Shown here in pieces: positions 23,563 to 34,105 of a stretch of DNA of 44,081 bases. Below the pieces are notes generated by a model. It made no database searches. It had not been told where the DNA came from and worked only from the letters and a program-made list of their open reading frames with translations. Numbering within the stretch: the first letter of the stretch is position 1; each line of letters starts with the position of its first letter. The stretch is from Prevotella sp. (lineage in GTDB: Bacteria; Bacteroidota; Bacteroidia; Bacteroidales; Bacteroidaceae), in contig JALFCW010000098.1 in NCBI GenBank assembly GCA_022771625.1, forward strand, positions 1 to 44,081, written 5' to 3'. Position numbers and translations under genes: made by a program.

Positions 23563-25476
23563 ATATTCAAGTATAAGAGTTTGTCGTGATTTGAGGCTGA
23601 GCTTTTTGTCGAGCTTCACAGTGCGACCGGTGATAACGTCCTTGGCGGCTGTGGTATTGCCGATTACCTCGGCATAGCGGTCGAGCTGCATGTCGGCTTG
23701 CTTGCGGTTGCCATTGAGGATGGTGAGTACTGTTTTGCCCTGATATTGGCGTGCTATGACATAAATGCCGTTGAAGGGGATAAACTGTGTCTGTTTGCCC
23801 TTGATGATGACATCATTGCCTTGACGCCAGTGGAGCAGGCGGCTGAGCCAGTCGAACATGGCATTCTCTGCCTGGGTGCGTCCCTCACGGGTAAAGCAGT
23901 TCTTGGTGTCGCCGGGGAATCCACCGGGGAAGTCTTTGCGCACGTTGCCGTCGGTGATGTGCTTTGTACCGTTCATCAGCACCTCTGTTCCATAGTATAG
24001 CTGCGGGGTGCGGTTGACGGTGAGCAGCAGTGCGAGAGCCTGTTTGAGAGCAACAGTGTCCTTACCCTCGCCGAGGAATCTGTCGGTGTCGTGGTTCTCA
24101 AGGAATGCCATAACATTCGACGGGTTGGGGTAGAGATAGTCATATACGAAGTTGTTGTATATGCGGTTGAAACCATTCCACCAGGCGTCGGTCTCCTCGT
24201 TCTTTGCCTGATTGATGCGGTCGTAGAAGGCGAAGTCCATAACTGTTGGCAGATAGCTGTTTTTCTCACTGAGCTTGGAGTCTTTCTGCCATGCTGCTGT
24301 GTAGGCTGGTTCTGTTACCCATGTCTCGCCTACGGTGTTGAAGTTAGGATATTCCTCGCCGATAATCTTCATCCATTGTGCCATGGCGTCGCGGTCGGCA
24401 TAAGGATAAGTGTCCATACGGATGCCGTCGATACCCACTGTCTCTATCCACCAGATACTATTTTGGATGAGATACTTGATGACGTGGGGATTGCGCTGGT
24501 TGAGGTCGGGCATGGTGGGTACAAACCATCCATCCACGGTTTCGTGCAAGTCAATCTTCGAGGCATAGGGATCGACCACTGGAGTGAGCTTATAGCTGGT
24601 CTGCTGATATTTGTCGTTCACCTTTGCTGCTCCGTCCATGGTCTTCATCTTCACGGCTTTGGCCTGGTTCTCGGGGGAGAGCCATTCGGGAGTGTTAAGC
24701 CAGTCCTTTGAAGGCATGTCGAGGGTCCATGGATGCTCATATCCGCTGTGGTTGAATATCATGTCCATAACAATCTTTATACCCTTGGCATGTGCCTCGT
24801 CGCATAGTTGACGATATTCCTCGTTGCTTCCGAAGCGAGGGTCAACACGGTAGTAGTTGGTGGTGGCATAACCGTGGTAGGTGCTCTGTGTGCCGTGGTC
24901 GGGCGAGTCGTTCTCAAGAACTGGGGTAAACCATAATGCGGTGACACCGAGTTCCTTGAAATAGTCGAGGTGCTGGCGGATGCCTTCGAGGTCACCACCG
25001 TGACGCAGACTTGGTTGCGTGCGGTCGTTCTTGTAAGGGCGCAATCCCTTTATCTGGTCGTTGTCGGTGCGACCCGATGCAAAGCGGTCGGGCATAAGCA
25101 TATAGAGCACGTCGGCATTGCTGAATCCATAGCGCTCCTCACCTTTCTTCTCCCTGGCTTTTAGGGTGTAGTTCACCTTCTTTTTCTGCTTGCCTTGCTG
25201 GAACAGAAGTGTCATGGTGCCTGGTTGGGCATCCTTGACATTCATATAAACAAGAAGGTAATTCGGGGAGTCGAGTCGTACGAGAGAGTCGATCTTTACC
25301 CCGGGGTAATCGGTTGTTACATCTGCAGTTTTGATGTCTTTGCCATATACCATGAGTTGGAGGCTTGCGTCCTTCAGGCCTACATACCAGTCTGTTGGTT
25401 CTATGCGGTCAATCTTCACTGCTGCGTTCATAGTTAATGTTGTGCCTAATAACAAGGCGGTTAATATCTTTTTCAT
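23560..25476 (-). CDS. susA: GH13 alpha-amylase/neopullulanase (SusA-like), periplasmic
   Basis: A 638-residue protein with signal peptide MKKILTALLLGTTLTMNAA and no lipobox, so periplasmic like SusA. An N-terminal Ig-like/starch-binding domain (about 20-105) precedes the (beta/alpha)8 barrel starting at YGFSNADVLYMLMPDRFASG. The GH13 residues are all present: nucleophile D355 (GIRMDTYPYAD), acid/base E384 (TVGETW) and D463 (ENHDTDRFLG), with MDMIFNHSG for region I. The C-terminal beta domain ends the protein. It should hydrolyse maltooligosaccharides and pullulan or cyclodextrins delivered by the SusCD porin. It starts 10 bp after the pullulanase stop, a tight operon. The symbol is given by resemblance to Bacteroides SusA and gene context. 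Confidence 0.88.
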   Translation of the reverse strand: MKKILTALLLGTTLTMNAAVKIDRIEPTDWYVGLKDASLQLMVYGKDIKTADVTTDYPGVKIDSLVRLDSPNYLLVYMNVKDAQPGTMTLLFQQGKQKKKVNYTLKAREKKGEERYGFSNADVLYMLMPDRFASGRTDNDQIKGLRPYKNDRTQPSLRHGGDLEGIRQHLDYFKELGVTALWFTPVLENDSPDHGTQSTYHGYATTNYYRVDPRFGSNEEYRQLCDEAHAKGIKIVMDMIFNHSGYEHPWTLDMPSKDWLNTPEWLSPENQAKAVKMKTMDGAAKVNDKYQQTSYKLTPVVDPYASKIDLHETVDGWFVPTMPDLNQRNPHVIKYLIQNSIWWIETVGIDGIRMDTYPYADRDAMAQWMKIIGEEYPNFNTVGETWVTEPAYTAAWQKDSKLSEKNSYLPTVMDFAFYDRINQAKNEETDAWWNGFNRIYNNFVYDYLYPNPSNVMAFLENHDTDRFLGEGKDTVALKQALALLLTVNRTPQLYYGTEVLMNGTKHITDGNVRKDFPGGFPGDTKNCFTREGRTQAENAMFDWLSRLLHWRQGNDVIIKGKQTQFIPFNGIYVIARQYQGKTVLTILNGNRKQADMQLDRYAEVIGNTTAAKDVITGRTVKLDKKLSLKSRQTLILEY

Positions 25477-25486
25477 AATATCGATT

Positions 25487-27424
25487 TTATTTATTATAAA
25501 GTATCAGAGCCTCCTGTGGAGCCACCTCAATCTCAGAACCTCTATACTCAGAGATGCCGGCGAGGTTTATCTGGCCTCCCTCGCACACGGATGTCCATGG
25601 GCCATCGGGGATGGTGATAGTCTTGGAGGTCTTGTTGGAGTTGAGTATTACCACGATGTCTCTCCATGAGTCGCCGTTGGCATTGTTCTTCAGTCGGAAG
25701 GCTACAACATTGTCGGGTGTTTTCAGGAATTCGAGGTTCTCGCGCACCATCTCTGCATCGGTCATGCGGAAGGCAGGGTGATTGCGACGCAGTTCGGTAA
25801 GACCACGGTAGTAGTCGAACACCTGCGGATATTTCTCAAGATTCTCCCATGGCAACTGGTTGATGTAGTCGGGCGACTTGAAACTGTTGTGTACTCCCTT
25901 CTTGTCGCGAAGCATCTCTTCTCCGGAAAGGATGAATGGCACACCCTGGGAGGTGAATATTGCTGTCTGTGCGAGAAGATCAAGACGGATAATTTCTTCC
26001 TGGGTAATGCCCGGAATGCTTGCCTTGAGACGGTCAACAAGACACATGTCGTCATGGCAACTCACGTAGGCTATCATCTGTGCCGGGGAGTTGGTCCATG
26101 CAGCCTTACTGTAGTTCACCTTGCTCATGTCAATCTGAGGATGTGAGATACATCCGGCAATACCGAATCGTATGCTCTCCTCATTGCCGGGGATGGCACC
26201 GAGGAATGCCGACTTATGATCGTCGCTAAATGGACCGCGGATGGCATCACGCATATCGTCGCAGAAGGCACCAATACGGTCTAATTGACGGGTATTGGCT
26301 TTCATAGCAAGTTTGTCGTTGGGATATGCACATGCACCGGCACTCCAACCTTCGCCATACATATAGATTGATGGGTCGATTTCGTCGAGTGCCTTGCGGA
26401 TAAGGTTCATTGTCTCGATGTCGTGAATACCCATGAGATCAAAGCGGAATCCGTCGATGTGGTATTCCTTTGCCCAATAGAGCACCGACTCAATCATAAA
26501 CTGGCGCATGAGCGGTTTCTCGCTCGCTGTCTCATTACCACAACCAGATCCGTCGGAAATCTTTCCGTCGGCAGTCTTGCGGTAGTAATAGCCGGGATAG
26601 GTGAGATTGAAGTTGCTATTGTCAACATCGAAGGTGTGGTTATACACTACATCGAGGATGACTCGTATGCCTGCCTTGTGGAGGGCCTGAACCATCTGCT
26701 TGAACTCCTTGATGCGAGATATGGGGCATGCGGCATTGGTGGAATATGAGCCTTCGGGCACGTTGTAATTGAGAGGGTCGTAGCCCCAGTTATACTGCGC
26801 TACGTCGGGCTTTGACTCATCCACAGAAGCATAGTCGTAGGAAGGCAGGATATGGATGGCATTAACACCGAGATTCTTCAGGTGATATACAGCCTTGGGT
26901 TCTGTCAGTGCAAGGAATTTGCCCTTGTTGGTCAATCCCGAGGTGGGAGACACGGAGAAGTCGCGGTGGTGCATCTCATAGATGACAAGGTCGGTGGGTT
27001 GCTTGGTCAGAGGTCTCTGGTCGCAGCACCATCCCTCGGGATTTGTTTCTGCCATATCGATGATGGCGGCACGACGTCCATTGACACCTACGGCTTTGGC
27101 GAAGACGCCAGGAGTCTCGTTCATCTTCTGCTGTTTTGTTTCCACTTGGAATGTATAGAACATTCCCTTCAGGTCTCCCTTGATGTCGGCAGTCCATAGA
27201 TCGTCGCCTGTACGTTTCATTTTCACTGTCTTCACCACAGTGCCACCCATACCTTCTTTATATATGTTCACCTTCACGCTCCTTGCCTTCGATGGGGCGT
27301 TGAGCTTGAACGAAGAGACATCCTTGGTGTAGGTCAGTTCATTAAATGTTTGCTGTGCATATATTGTACCACTAGCTAACATCATGGAGAGTACTGTTGT
27401 TGTTATCTTTCTATTTATTCTCAT
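25487..27424 (-). CDS. pulA: Pullulanase type I (GH13_14-like), exported
   Basis: A 645-residue exported enzyme (signal peptide MRINRKITTTVLSMMLASGT then IYAQ). An N-terminal CBM48-like beta-sandwich (about 25-120) leads to the barrel. YNWGYDPLNYNVPEGSYST at about residue 211 is the classic type I pullulanase signature. The catalytic set is D329 (GFRFDLMG), E358 (MYGEGW) and the Asp in SCHDDMCL, with LDVVYNHTF as region I. It removes alpha-1,6 branches from pullulan, starch and limit dextrins so that GH13 and GH97 enzymes can finish the chains. It lies between GH97 and SusA on the same strand, separated from GH97 by an inverted repeat. Confidence 0.9.
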   Translation of the reverse strand: MRINRKITTTVLSMMLASGTIYAQQTFNELTYTKDVSSFKLNAPSKARSVKVNIYKEGMGGTVVKTVKMKRTGDDLWTADIKGDLKGMFYTFQVETKQQKMNETPGVFAKAVGVNGRRAAIIDMAETNPEGWCCDQRPLTKQPTDLVIYEMHHRDFSVSPTSGLTNKGKFLALTEPKAVYHLKNLGVNAIHILPSYDYASVDESKPDVAQYNWGYDPLNYNVPEGSYSTNAACPISRIKEFKQMVQALHKAGIRVILDVVYNHTFDVDNSNFNLTYPGYYYRKTADGKISDGSGCGNETASEKPLMRQFMIESVLYWAKEYHIDGFRFDLMGIHDIETMNLIRKALDEIDPSIYMYGEGWSAGACAYPNDKLAMKANTRQLDRIGAFCDDMRDAIRGPFSDDHKSAFLGAIPGNEESIRFGIAGCISHPQIDMSKVNYSKAAWTNSPAQMIAYVSCHDDMCLVDRLKASIPGITQEEIIRLDLLAQTAIFTSQGVPFILSGEEMLRDKKGVHNSFKSPDYINQLPWENLEKYPQVFDYYRGLTELRRNHPAFRMTDAEMVRENLEFLKTPDNVVAFRLKNNANGDSWRDIVVILNSNKTSKTITIPDGPWTSVCEGGQINLAGISEYRGSEIEVAPQEALILYNK

Positions 27425-27440
27425 GATAATATTTCTTATA

Positions 27441-27502
27441 TTTAACCACAGAGATTAAGAGTATTCACAAAACTCTTTTCCTCTTTATCTCTGTGGTTTA
27501 AA
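27441..27502. repeat. Inverted repeat/hairpin between GH97 and pullulanase genes
   Basis: An arm at 27441-27461 (core AACCACAGAGAT) and an arm at 27481-27502 (core ATCTCTGTGGTT) form about 20 bp of pairing with a 19-nt loop. It begins 6 bp from the GH97 stop. It may stop part of the transcription or protect the GH97 mRNA. A single arm of the same motif (CTCTGTGGTTAAA) appears near 1126 after tcdA, so it is probably a dispersed intergenic repeat. Confidence 0.6.
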
Positions 27503-27507
27503 ATAAA

Positions 27508-29649
<2,142 letters not shown>

Positions 29650-29677
29650 TTATTGTTTTATCGTTTCATTCTTTTGT

Positions 29678-29843
29678 AGCCCTGTAAGGGCGACATAGCA
29701 TAGGATAGGGCGTAAGCCCTATTTAATTTGGTTTTGTTCCTCCCTCCCCGCGCACCAACGGTGCGCGGGGAGGGAGGGGAGGGGGAAGGCTTCCAAACAC
29801 AGGGTTGACACCCTGTGCTATGTTATGTCGCCCTTTCAGGGCT
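29678..29843. repeat. REP/MITE-like element with 26-bp inverted ends and three inner palindromes
   Basis: Ends at 29678-29703 and 29818-29843 are inverted copies with two mismatches (core AAGGGCGACATA). Inside, in order, are three perfect hairpins: 29705-29722 (7-bp stem), 29739-29777 (18-bp GC-rich stem with a 3-nt loop) and 29798-29817 (8-bp stem). The whole 166 bp can fold as a multi-arm cruciform. It fills the malQ-GH97 gap. No coding capacity is seen. It resembles repeat families mobilised in trans (REP-type or MITE). Confidence 0.75.
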
Positions 29844-29862
29844 TTGCCTAATTCCTAATCCC

Positions 29863-32592
29863 TCATCCTCTTCCGCTGTTCTTCACCAATTCCTTAATGG
29901 TCTGGTTGAAATCTTCAGAGGCGAGGAGTTGCTCGATGGTGAGATGCATACGATAGCGCCAATAATGGCGTGGATTTGCCGGGATGTTGATACGCTCCGC
30001 ATCGGCATCGGCAAGACGCAGGTGCTCATCGATAGACAGCCAATCTTGCAATGAGAGGAGGCAGAGCATGGAGGGACTCGTGAGATGGCGCGAGACAATC
30101 TCCTTGGCAAGCCATCCTGGGAGTGGATGAGGTGCTGCACCACCACGATGGAGCATCGAGTTATAGTAGTCCTGTGTGCGCTCGTTGTCCTCATCCCACC
30201 ACTGGCGCAGTGTTGACATGTCGTGGGTAGAGATGGTGCATACCGAGCGGTAGGGATTGCGAGAGAGATGGCCAAAGCGTACTTTATCGTCCTTCGGCAT
30301 CGACTGTATCTCCAGACTCAAGATGCGTAACTGGTTCATTACCCATGGCACGCAGTCGGGCACCATACCGAGGTCTTCGGCACATACAAGCATGCGTGTT
30401 GCTTGCGTGAGCTTGGGCATCTTCTTCATAGCCTCCTGATACCAGAACTGGTTGTTACGACGATAGAAGTAGTCGTTGTAGAGACGGTTGAAATTATACT
30501 TGTCATTGTCCCACAACTGCTCGTAGATGAAGTCGAGCTGAACTCCAATGCGTGGATGGAACTTGTTCGGGTCCTTGTGGTCGCGCAGGAAGAGCACGTC
30601 ACTGATAAGGGCATACAATCCGTCGCGAAGGTCCTCTAGTTTAAATGAAGAGTGAAGAATGAAGAATGAAGAATCAGGCTGCGCATCATTCTTCATCTCC
30701 TTGTACCATGCTTCTACCTTGCGCTGGGTGTCGTATTCTGGCTTCATCTGATATCGCTCGTCATCGAGGCGGTCGAGGAATATCTCCTTCACCTTGTCGG
30801 CATCCTCGTGGAATATGCGGTCGAGAGTCCAGTCGGTGATGAACGGACGGGTGTAGCGATCTTCATCAAAGCGCAGTCCGTAGCCCTCTATCTCCTCGCG
30901 GGTCATACCGAGTGATGGTGCAAACTGACCTAACAGTCCGTGTACGGCATTGGCTGGAATCTCCCAAATACGGAAGAAACCGAGGACGTGGTCGATACGA
31001 TAGGCATCGAAGAACTCAGCCATCTTGCGGAATCGACGCACCCACCATGAGCATCCGTCAGCAAGCATGGCATCCCAGTTGTATGTTGGGAAGCCCCAGT
31101 TCTGTCCGTTGGCAGAGAAGGCATCGGGTGGAGCACCCGCCTGTCCGTTGAGGTTGAAGTACTTGGGTTCTACCCATGCCTCCACACCGTCGCGACTGAT
31201 ACCAATGGGGATGTCGCCCTTGAGGAGCACACGATTAGCCTGTGCATAGCTATGGGCATCGCGCAATTGTGAGTCGAGTATATATTGGATGAAATACCAA
31301 TATGCCACGGCTTTGTATTCTTTTGTCCCTGCCTTGCCCATCTTCTTGCGCTCATCGTCGGGCAGAGTGTGATGGTCGGGCCACTCTGAGAATGTGGCAG
31401 TGCCGTACTTCTCGTGATAGAAACTGAAGGCGGCATAGGGTACAAGCCACTCCTTGTTGTCGTCGAAGAACTTCTTGAATGTGGCTTTCTTGCTTGTTGC
31501 AGCAAACTCCTGTTCGAAGAGCAGGCGCAGGTATTCGCGCTTGGCATTGTTCACACGCTCATAGTCAATCTGAGGCAGTGCGTTCAGCTCCTTGCGCAAT
31601 GTCTCCATACGCTCCTTTGCCTCGGCATCTTTCAGTTCGGGCAGTTGGCGAAGGTCGGCATATTGAGGATGCAGTGCGTAGATGCTTATACTGTTATATG
31701 GATAGGAGTCTGTCCATGTATTGGTGATGGTGGTGTCGTAGATGGGGAGTATCTGGATGACGCGCTGACTGGTCTTTGCAGCCCAATCGACCATCAACTT
31801 GAGGTCGCCGAAGTCTCCAACTCCGAAACTGCCTTCAGAGCGCAGTGAGAATATAGGTACAACGACTCCTGCAGCCTTCCATGCGAAGATGGGGAAGAAG
31901 GCAATGTCGAGATCATATACCACTGTCTCGTCGTCTTTGAGCTGGGGCAGGTCGATGGTGCGGTTGTTGCGTGTCTCCCAAAGAGGGGTGTAGTCAATCT
32001 TCTCGTCGAGGGCAACAAATTTAAACTCAAGTCGGTTGCCCTTAACCTTCTTGGCATCAATAACTGCCATCCACTCGTTGGGTGCAAACTCCTCCATCTG
32101 TATGGCCTTGGTGGCTTCCCAGTTGCCGAACACCTTACCGTCTCCCATGATGGCGAGACGCTCTGTGGCTCGCAGTTGGGGAGCCTTGGTCTTGATGATG
32201 ATGGCTTGTGAGGATGTTGTCTTCACCGTTTTGCTCTTGGCACGCTTGGACACGCAGTCGGTGATAGCTGAGCTATACATATATGCATCTTCCGGAATGT
32301 CGTTCCAATGATCATAGACCACGAATGTGGTGGATTTAGATGCTGACAGTTTGAGAATATGTGGTTGCAGTTGCCATTCCTGACGGGATGTCACTCCGTT
32401 TTTCTCCACACTATAGAAATAGTTGACTAAGTCAATGCCCTCAGGCACATTGATGCGACAACTCCATTCGCTGCCATTGAGGGTGTTCATTTTCTGTTGT
32501 ACAATATCCTGAGCGTTGTCACCCTTTATAAGGTTGACAACAATTTCTTCACCGAAAACGGTGTTGTACGATAGGTTCAATAGTATTGTCAT
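29863..32592 (-). CDS. malQ: 4-alpha-glucanotransferase (amylomaltase, GH77) with N-terminal starch-binding domains
   Basis: A 909-residue cytosolic protein without signal peptide. Two CBM20-like domains (about residues 1-120 and 130-240) precede the GH77 barrel, which starts near FPIFAWKAAGVVVPIFSLRS with the family motif SEGSFGVGDFGDL. Catalytic motifs are AYRIDHVLGFFRIW (nucleophile Asp), LVCAEDLGMVPD (Glu) and STHDMSTLRQWW (Asp). It disproportionates imported maltooligosaccharides and releases glucose. Residues about 633-653 contain an extra SSFFILHSSF string that comes from a GAAGAAT-type DNA repeat (see the repeat entry) and is not family sequence. A promoter and a LacI-type palindrome lie upstream, so it is the first gene of its transcript. 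Confidence 0.93.
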   Translation of the reverse strand: MTILLNLSYNTVFGEEIVVNLIKGDNAQDIVQQKMNTLNGSEWSCRINVPEGIDLVNYFYSVEKNGVTSRQEWQLQPHILKLSASKSTTFVVYDHWNDIPEDAYMYSSAITDCVSKRAKSKTVKTTSSQAIIIKTKAPQLRATERLAIMGDGKVFGNWEATKAIQMEEFAPNEWMAVIDAKKVKGNRLEFKFVALDEKIDYTPLWETRNNRTIDLPQLKDDETVVYDLDIAFFPIFAWKAAGVVVPIFSLRSEGSFGVGDFGDLKLMVDWAAKTSQRVIQILPIYDTTITNTWTDSYPYNSISIYALHPQYADLRQLPELKDAEAKERMETLRKELNALPQIDYERVNNAKREYLRLLFEQEFAATSKKATFKKFFDDNKEWLVPYAAFSFYHEKYGTATFSEWPDHHTLPDDERKKMGKAGTKEYKAVAYWYFIQYILDSQLRDAHSYAQANRVLLKGDIPIGISRDGVEAWVEPKYFNLNGQAGAPPDAFSANGQNWGFPTYNWDAMLADGCSWWVRRFRKMAEFFDAYRIDHVLGFFRIWEIPANAVHGLLGQFAPSLGMTREEIEGYGLRFDEDRYTRPFITDWTLDRIFHEDADKVKEIFLDRLDDERYQMKPEYDTQRKVEAWYKEMKNDAQPDSSFFILHSSFKLEDLRDGLYALISDVLFLRDHKDPNKFHPRIGVQLDFIYEQLWDNDKYNFNRLYNDYFYRRNNQFWYQEAMKKMPKLTQATRMLVCAEDLGMVPDCVPWVMNQLRILSLEIQSMPKDDKVRFGHLSRNPYRSVCTISTHDMSTLRQWWDEDNERTQDYYNSMLHRGGAAPHPLPGWLAKEIVSRHLTSPSMLCLLSLQDWLSIDEHLRLADADAERINIPANPRHYWRYRMHLTIEQLLASEDFNQTIKELVKNSGRG
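30641..30694. repeat. GAAGAAT-type repeat and hairpin inside malQ
   Basis: Within malQ the plus strand carries ATGAAGAGTGAAGAATGAAG and continues with further AATGAAGAAT units to about 30674, then CATTCTTCATC at about 30687-30697, which can pair back with the repeat. Such GAAGAATGAAGAAT runs are usually intergenic in Bacteroidales. Here the run is in frame and adds about 15-20 residues without breaking the gene. Confidence 0.6.
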
Positions 32593-32616
32593 AATTCAAT
32601 CGTTGTTATTTCGCTG

Positions 32617-32648
32617 CAAAATTAATAAAAATATCTCAATAGGTCAAG
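32617..32648 (-). promoter_or_regulatory. Promoter of malQ
   Basis: On the minus strand CTTG (32648-32645), a 20-bp spacer and TAATTTTG (32624-32617) followed by C make a good promoter 25 bp upstream of the malQ start. The LacI-type palindrome is centred 60.5 bp upstream of the -7 element. Confidence 0.6.
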
Positions 32649-32671
32649 TAAATCTTTAGGAATATGGGGAA

Positions 32672-32697
32672 AATCTGTGCAATCGATTGCACAGATT
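32672..32697. promoter_or_regulatory. LacI-type operator upstream of malQ (26-bp perfect palindrome)
   Basis: The core CTGTGCAATCGATTGCACAG (32675-32694) extends to a perfect 26-bp palindrome. The central CG in a symmetric A/T-flanked half-site is typical of LacI-family operators, and a close relative of the core lies beside the lacI gene at 35216-35233. The palindrome followed by TTTT on the minus strand, 17 bp after the MFS gene stop, could also terminate that gene. Confidence 0.7.
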
Positions 32698-32713
32698 CCC
32701 ATTTCCGGCTGTA

Positions 32714-34069
32714 TTACATATCCATCAAGTCTTCTCGTGGATTGGCGGATTCTACCTGTTTGAGGGTGCGGTCCTTCACTGCAAATACGCATATCGCACC
32801 TACTACAAGCAGTATTCCGGCAATCATGAGCATGTCACACTGTCTACCTCCAATAACCTGGAACACAATACCTCCACATGCGGCTGCCACAATCTGAGGA
32901 ATGCAGATGGTGCCATTGAAGAGTCCGAGATATACTCCCATGTGACCATGACCTTCGAGGGCATTGGTGACGATGGCAAATGGAAGGGCAAGCATGGCTG
33001 CCCATGCGCAACCAATCATGAAATATGGCAGGAATAGCAAGTACTGGTTGTGGATGAATGGTATCATGATAAATCCTATACCACCAATCACAAGGCTCAG
33101 GCTATATGCTATCTTGCGGTCCTTGATTTGAGGAATCACAACAGCCCATAACACACTGCCGATGGCTTGCACTGCAAAGAGAACTCCAACCCAGTTGCCT
33201 GCATCCTGATAGGCGAGGGAGGCTGTGTCGGTTGTATTCCAACAAGTCTCGGCAATACCGCCGTTGGTGTATGTCCACATGTACATAAATGCTGCCCAGC
33301 AGAAGAACTGCACGAGTCCCACCGACCAGAAGGCTGCGGGGGCGTCCTTTAGGAGTTTGAACACATTCACCTTCTCCTCGTCGAGCGGTTTGTCAAGTCC
33401 GTGATACTCAGCATATTCCTTCGGCGGCATTTCCTTCACCTTGGCTGTAGTGTAGATGACGCACAGGATGAGAATGGCTGCTCCCACATAGAACGAGTAG
33501 ATAACAGAGTCTGGAACTACGCCGGCGGCTGCCACATTACTGATGCCCAGGAATGTGAACAGGAACGGGAAGACATAACCCACAAGAGAACCGGCATTGC
33601 ATAGGAAACTCTGGATGGAGTAGGCGAGAGCTTTCTGCTTCTCGTTGACCATGTCGCCCACGAGCATCTTGAACGGCTGCATAGCCATGTTGATACTTGT
33701 GTCGAGGAACATAAGCGAACAGAGTCCGAAGGTCATTGCCGTACTTACTGCCATGCCAAACGAACCGGCATTGGGCAGAAGGCACATCACGAGCACCGCC
33801 ACTGCCGCTCCTATAAATAAATAAGGTATGCGACGACCAAAACGACACCATGTCTTGTCGCTCAGTGTTCCTACTATTGGCTGTACCACAATACCCATCA
33901 ATGGCGGCAGTATCCAGAAATAACTCAGTGAATGAGGGTCAGCCCCAAGTGTGGCGAATATGCGTGAGATATTCGCACTCTGGAGTGCGTAGGCAATCTG
34001 CACTCCAAAGAATCCGAAACTGATATTCCACAGTTTCATAAAGGATAAATCAGGTCTTTGCTTTTTCAT
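32714..34069 (-). CDS. MFS sugar transporter (maltose/maltodextrin type, SLC45/GPH-like)
   Basis: A 451-residue protein with about 12 TM segments. The N-terminus (MKKQRPDLSFMKLWNISFGFFGVQIAYALQ) and the loop GTLSDKTWCRFGRRIPYLFIG, with the D-K-x-RxGRR motif after TM2, mark the SLC45/GPH-like branch of the MFS that carries maltose or sucrose with protons. A second motif (TNALEGHGHMGVYLGLFNGTICIPQ) is usual in the C-terminal half. It lies between lacI (36 bp upstream) and malQ (downstream across the operator), so it most likely imports maltose or short maltodextrins into the cytosol for MalQ. Substrate is inferred from context; family assignment is firm. Confidence 0.86.
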   Translation of the reverse strand: MKKQRPDLSFMKLWNISFGFFGVQIAYALQSANISRIFATLGADPHSLSYFWILPPLMGIVVQPIVGTLSDKTWCRFGRRIPYLFIGAAVAVLVMCLLPNAGSFGMAVSTAMTFGLCSLMFLDTSINMAMQPFKMLVGDMVNEKQKALAYSIQSFLCNAGSLVGYVFPFLFTFLGISNVAAAGVVPDSVIYSFYVGAAILILCVIYTTAKVKEMPPKEYAEYHGLDKPLDEEKVNVFKLLKDAPAAFWSVGLVQFFCWAAFMYMWTYTNGGIAETCWNTTDTASLAYQDAGNWVGVLFAVQAIGSVLWAVVIPQIKDRKIAYSLSLVIGGIGFIMIPFIHNQYLLFLPYFMIGCAWAAMLALPFAIVTNALEGHGHMGVYLGLFNGTICIPQIVAAACGGIVFQVIGGRQCDMLMIAGILLVVGAICVFAVKDRTLKQVESANPREDLMDM

Positions 34070-34105
34070 ATCTATTCATTCTTTAATTTTTAAATTTTAA
34101 AAAAA

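Noticed and set aside
24091..24711. A 206-codon plus-strand frame inside the GH13 gene
   Set aside because: Shadow frame; the minus strand holds the intact GH13 catalytic motifs throughout this stretch.
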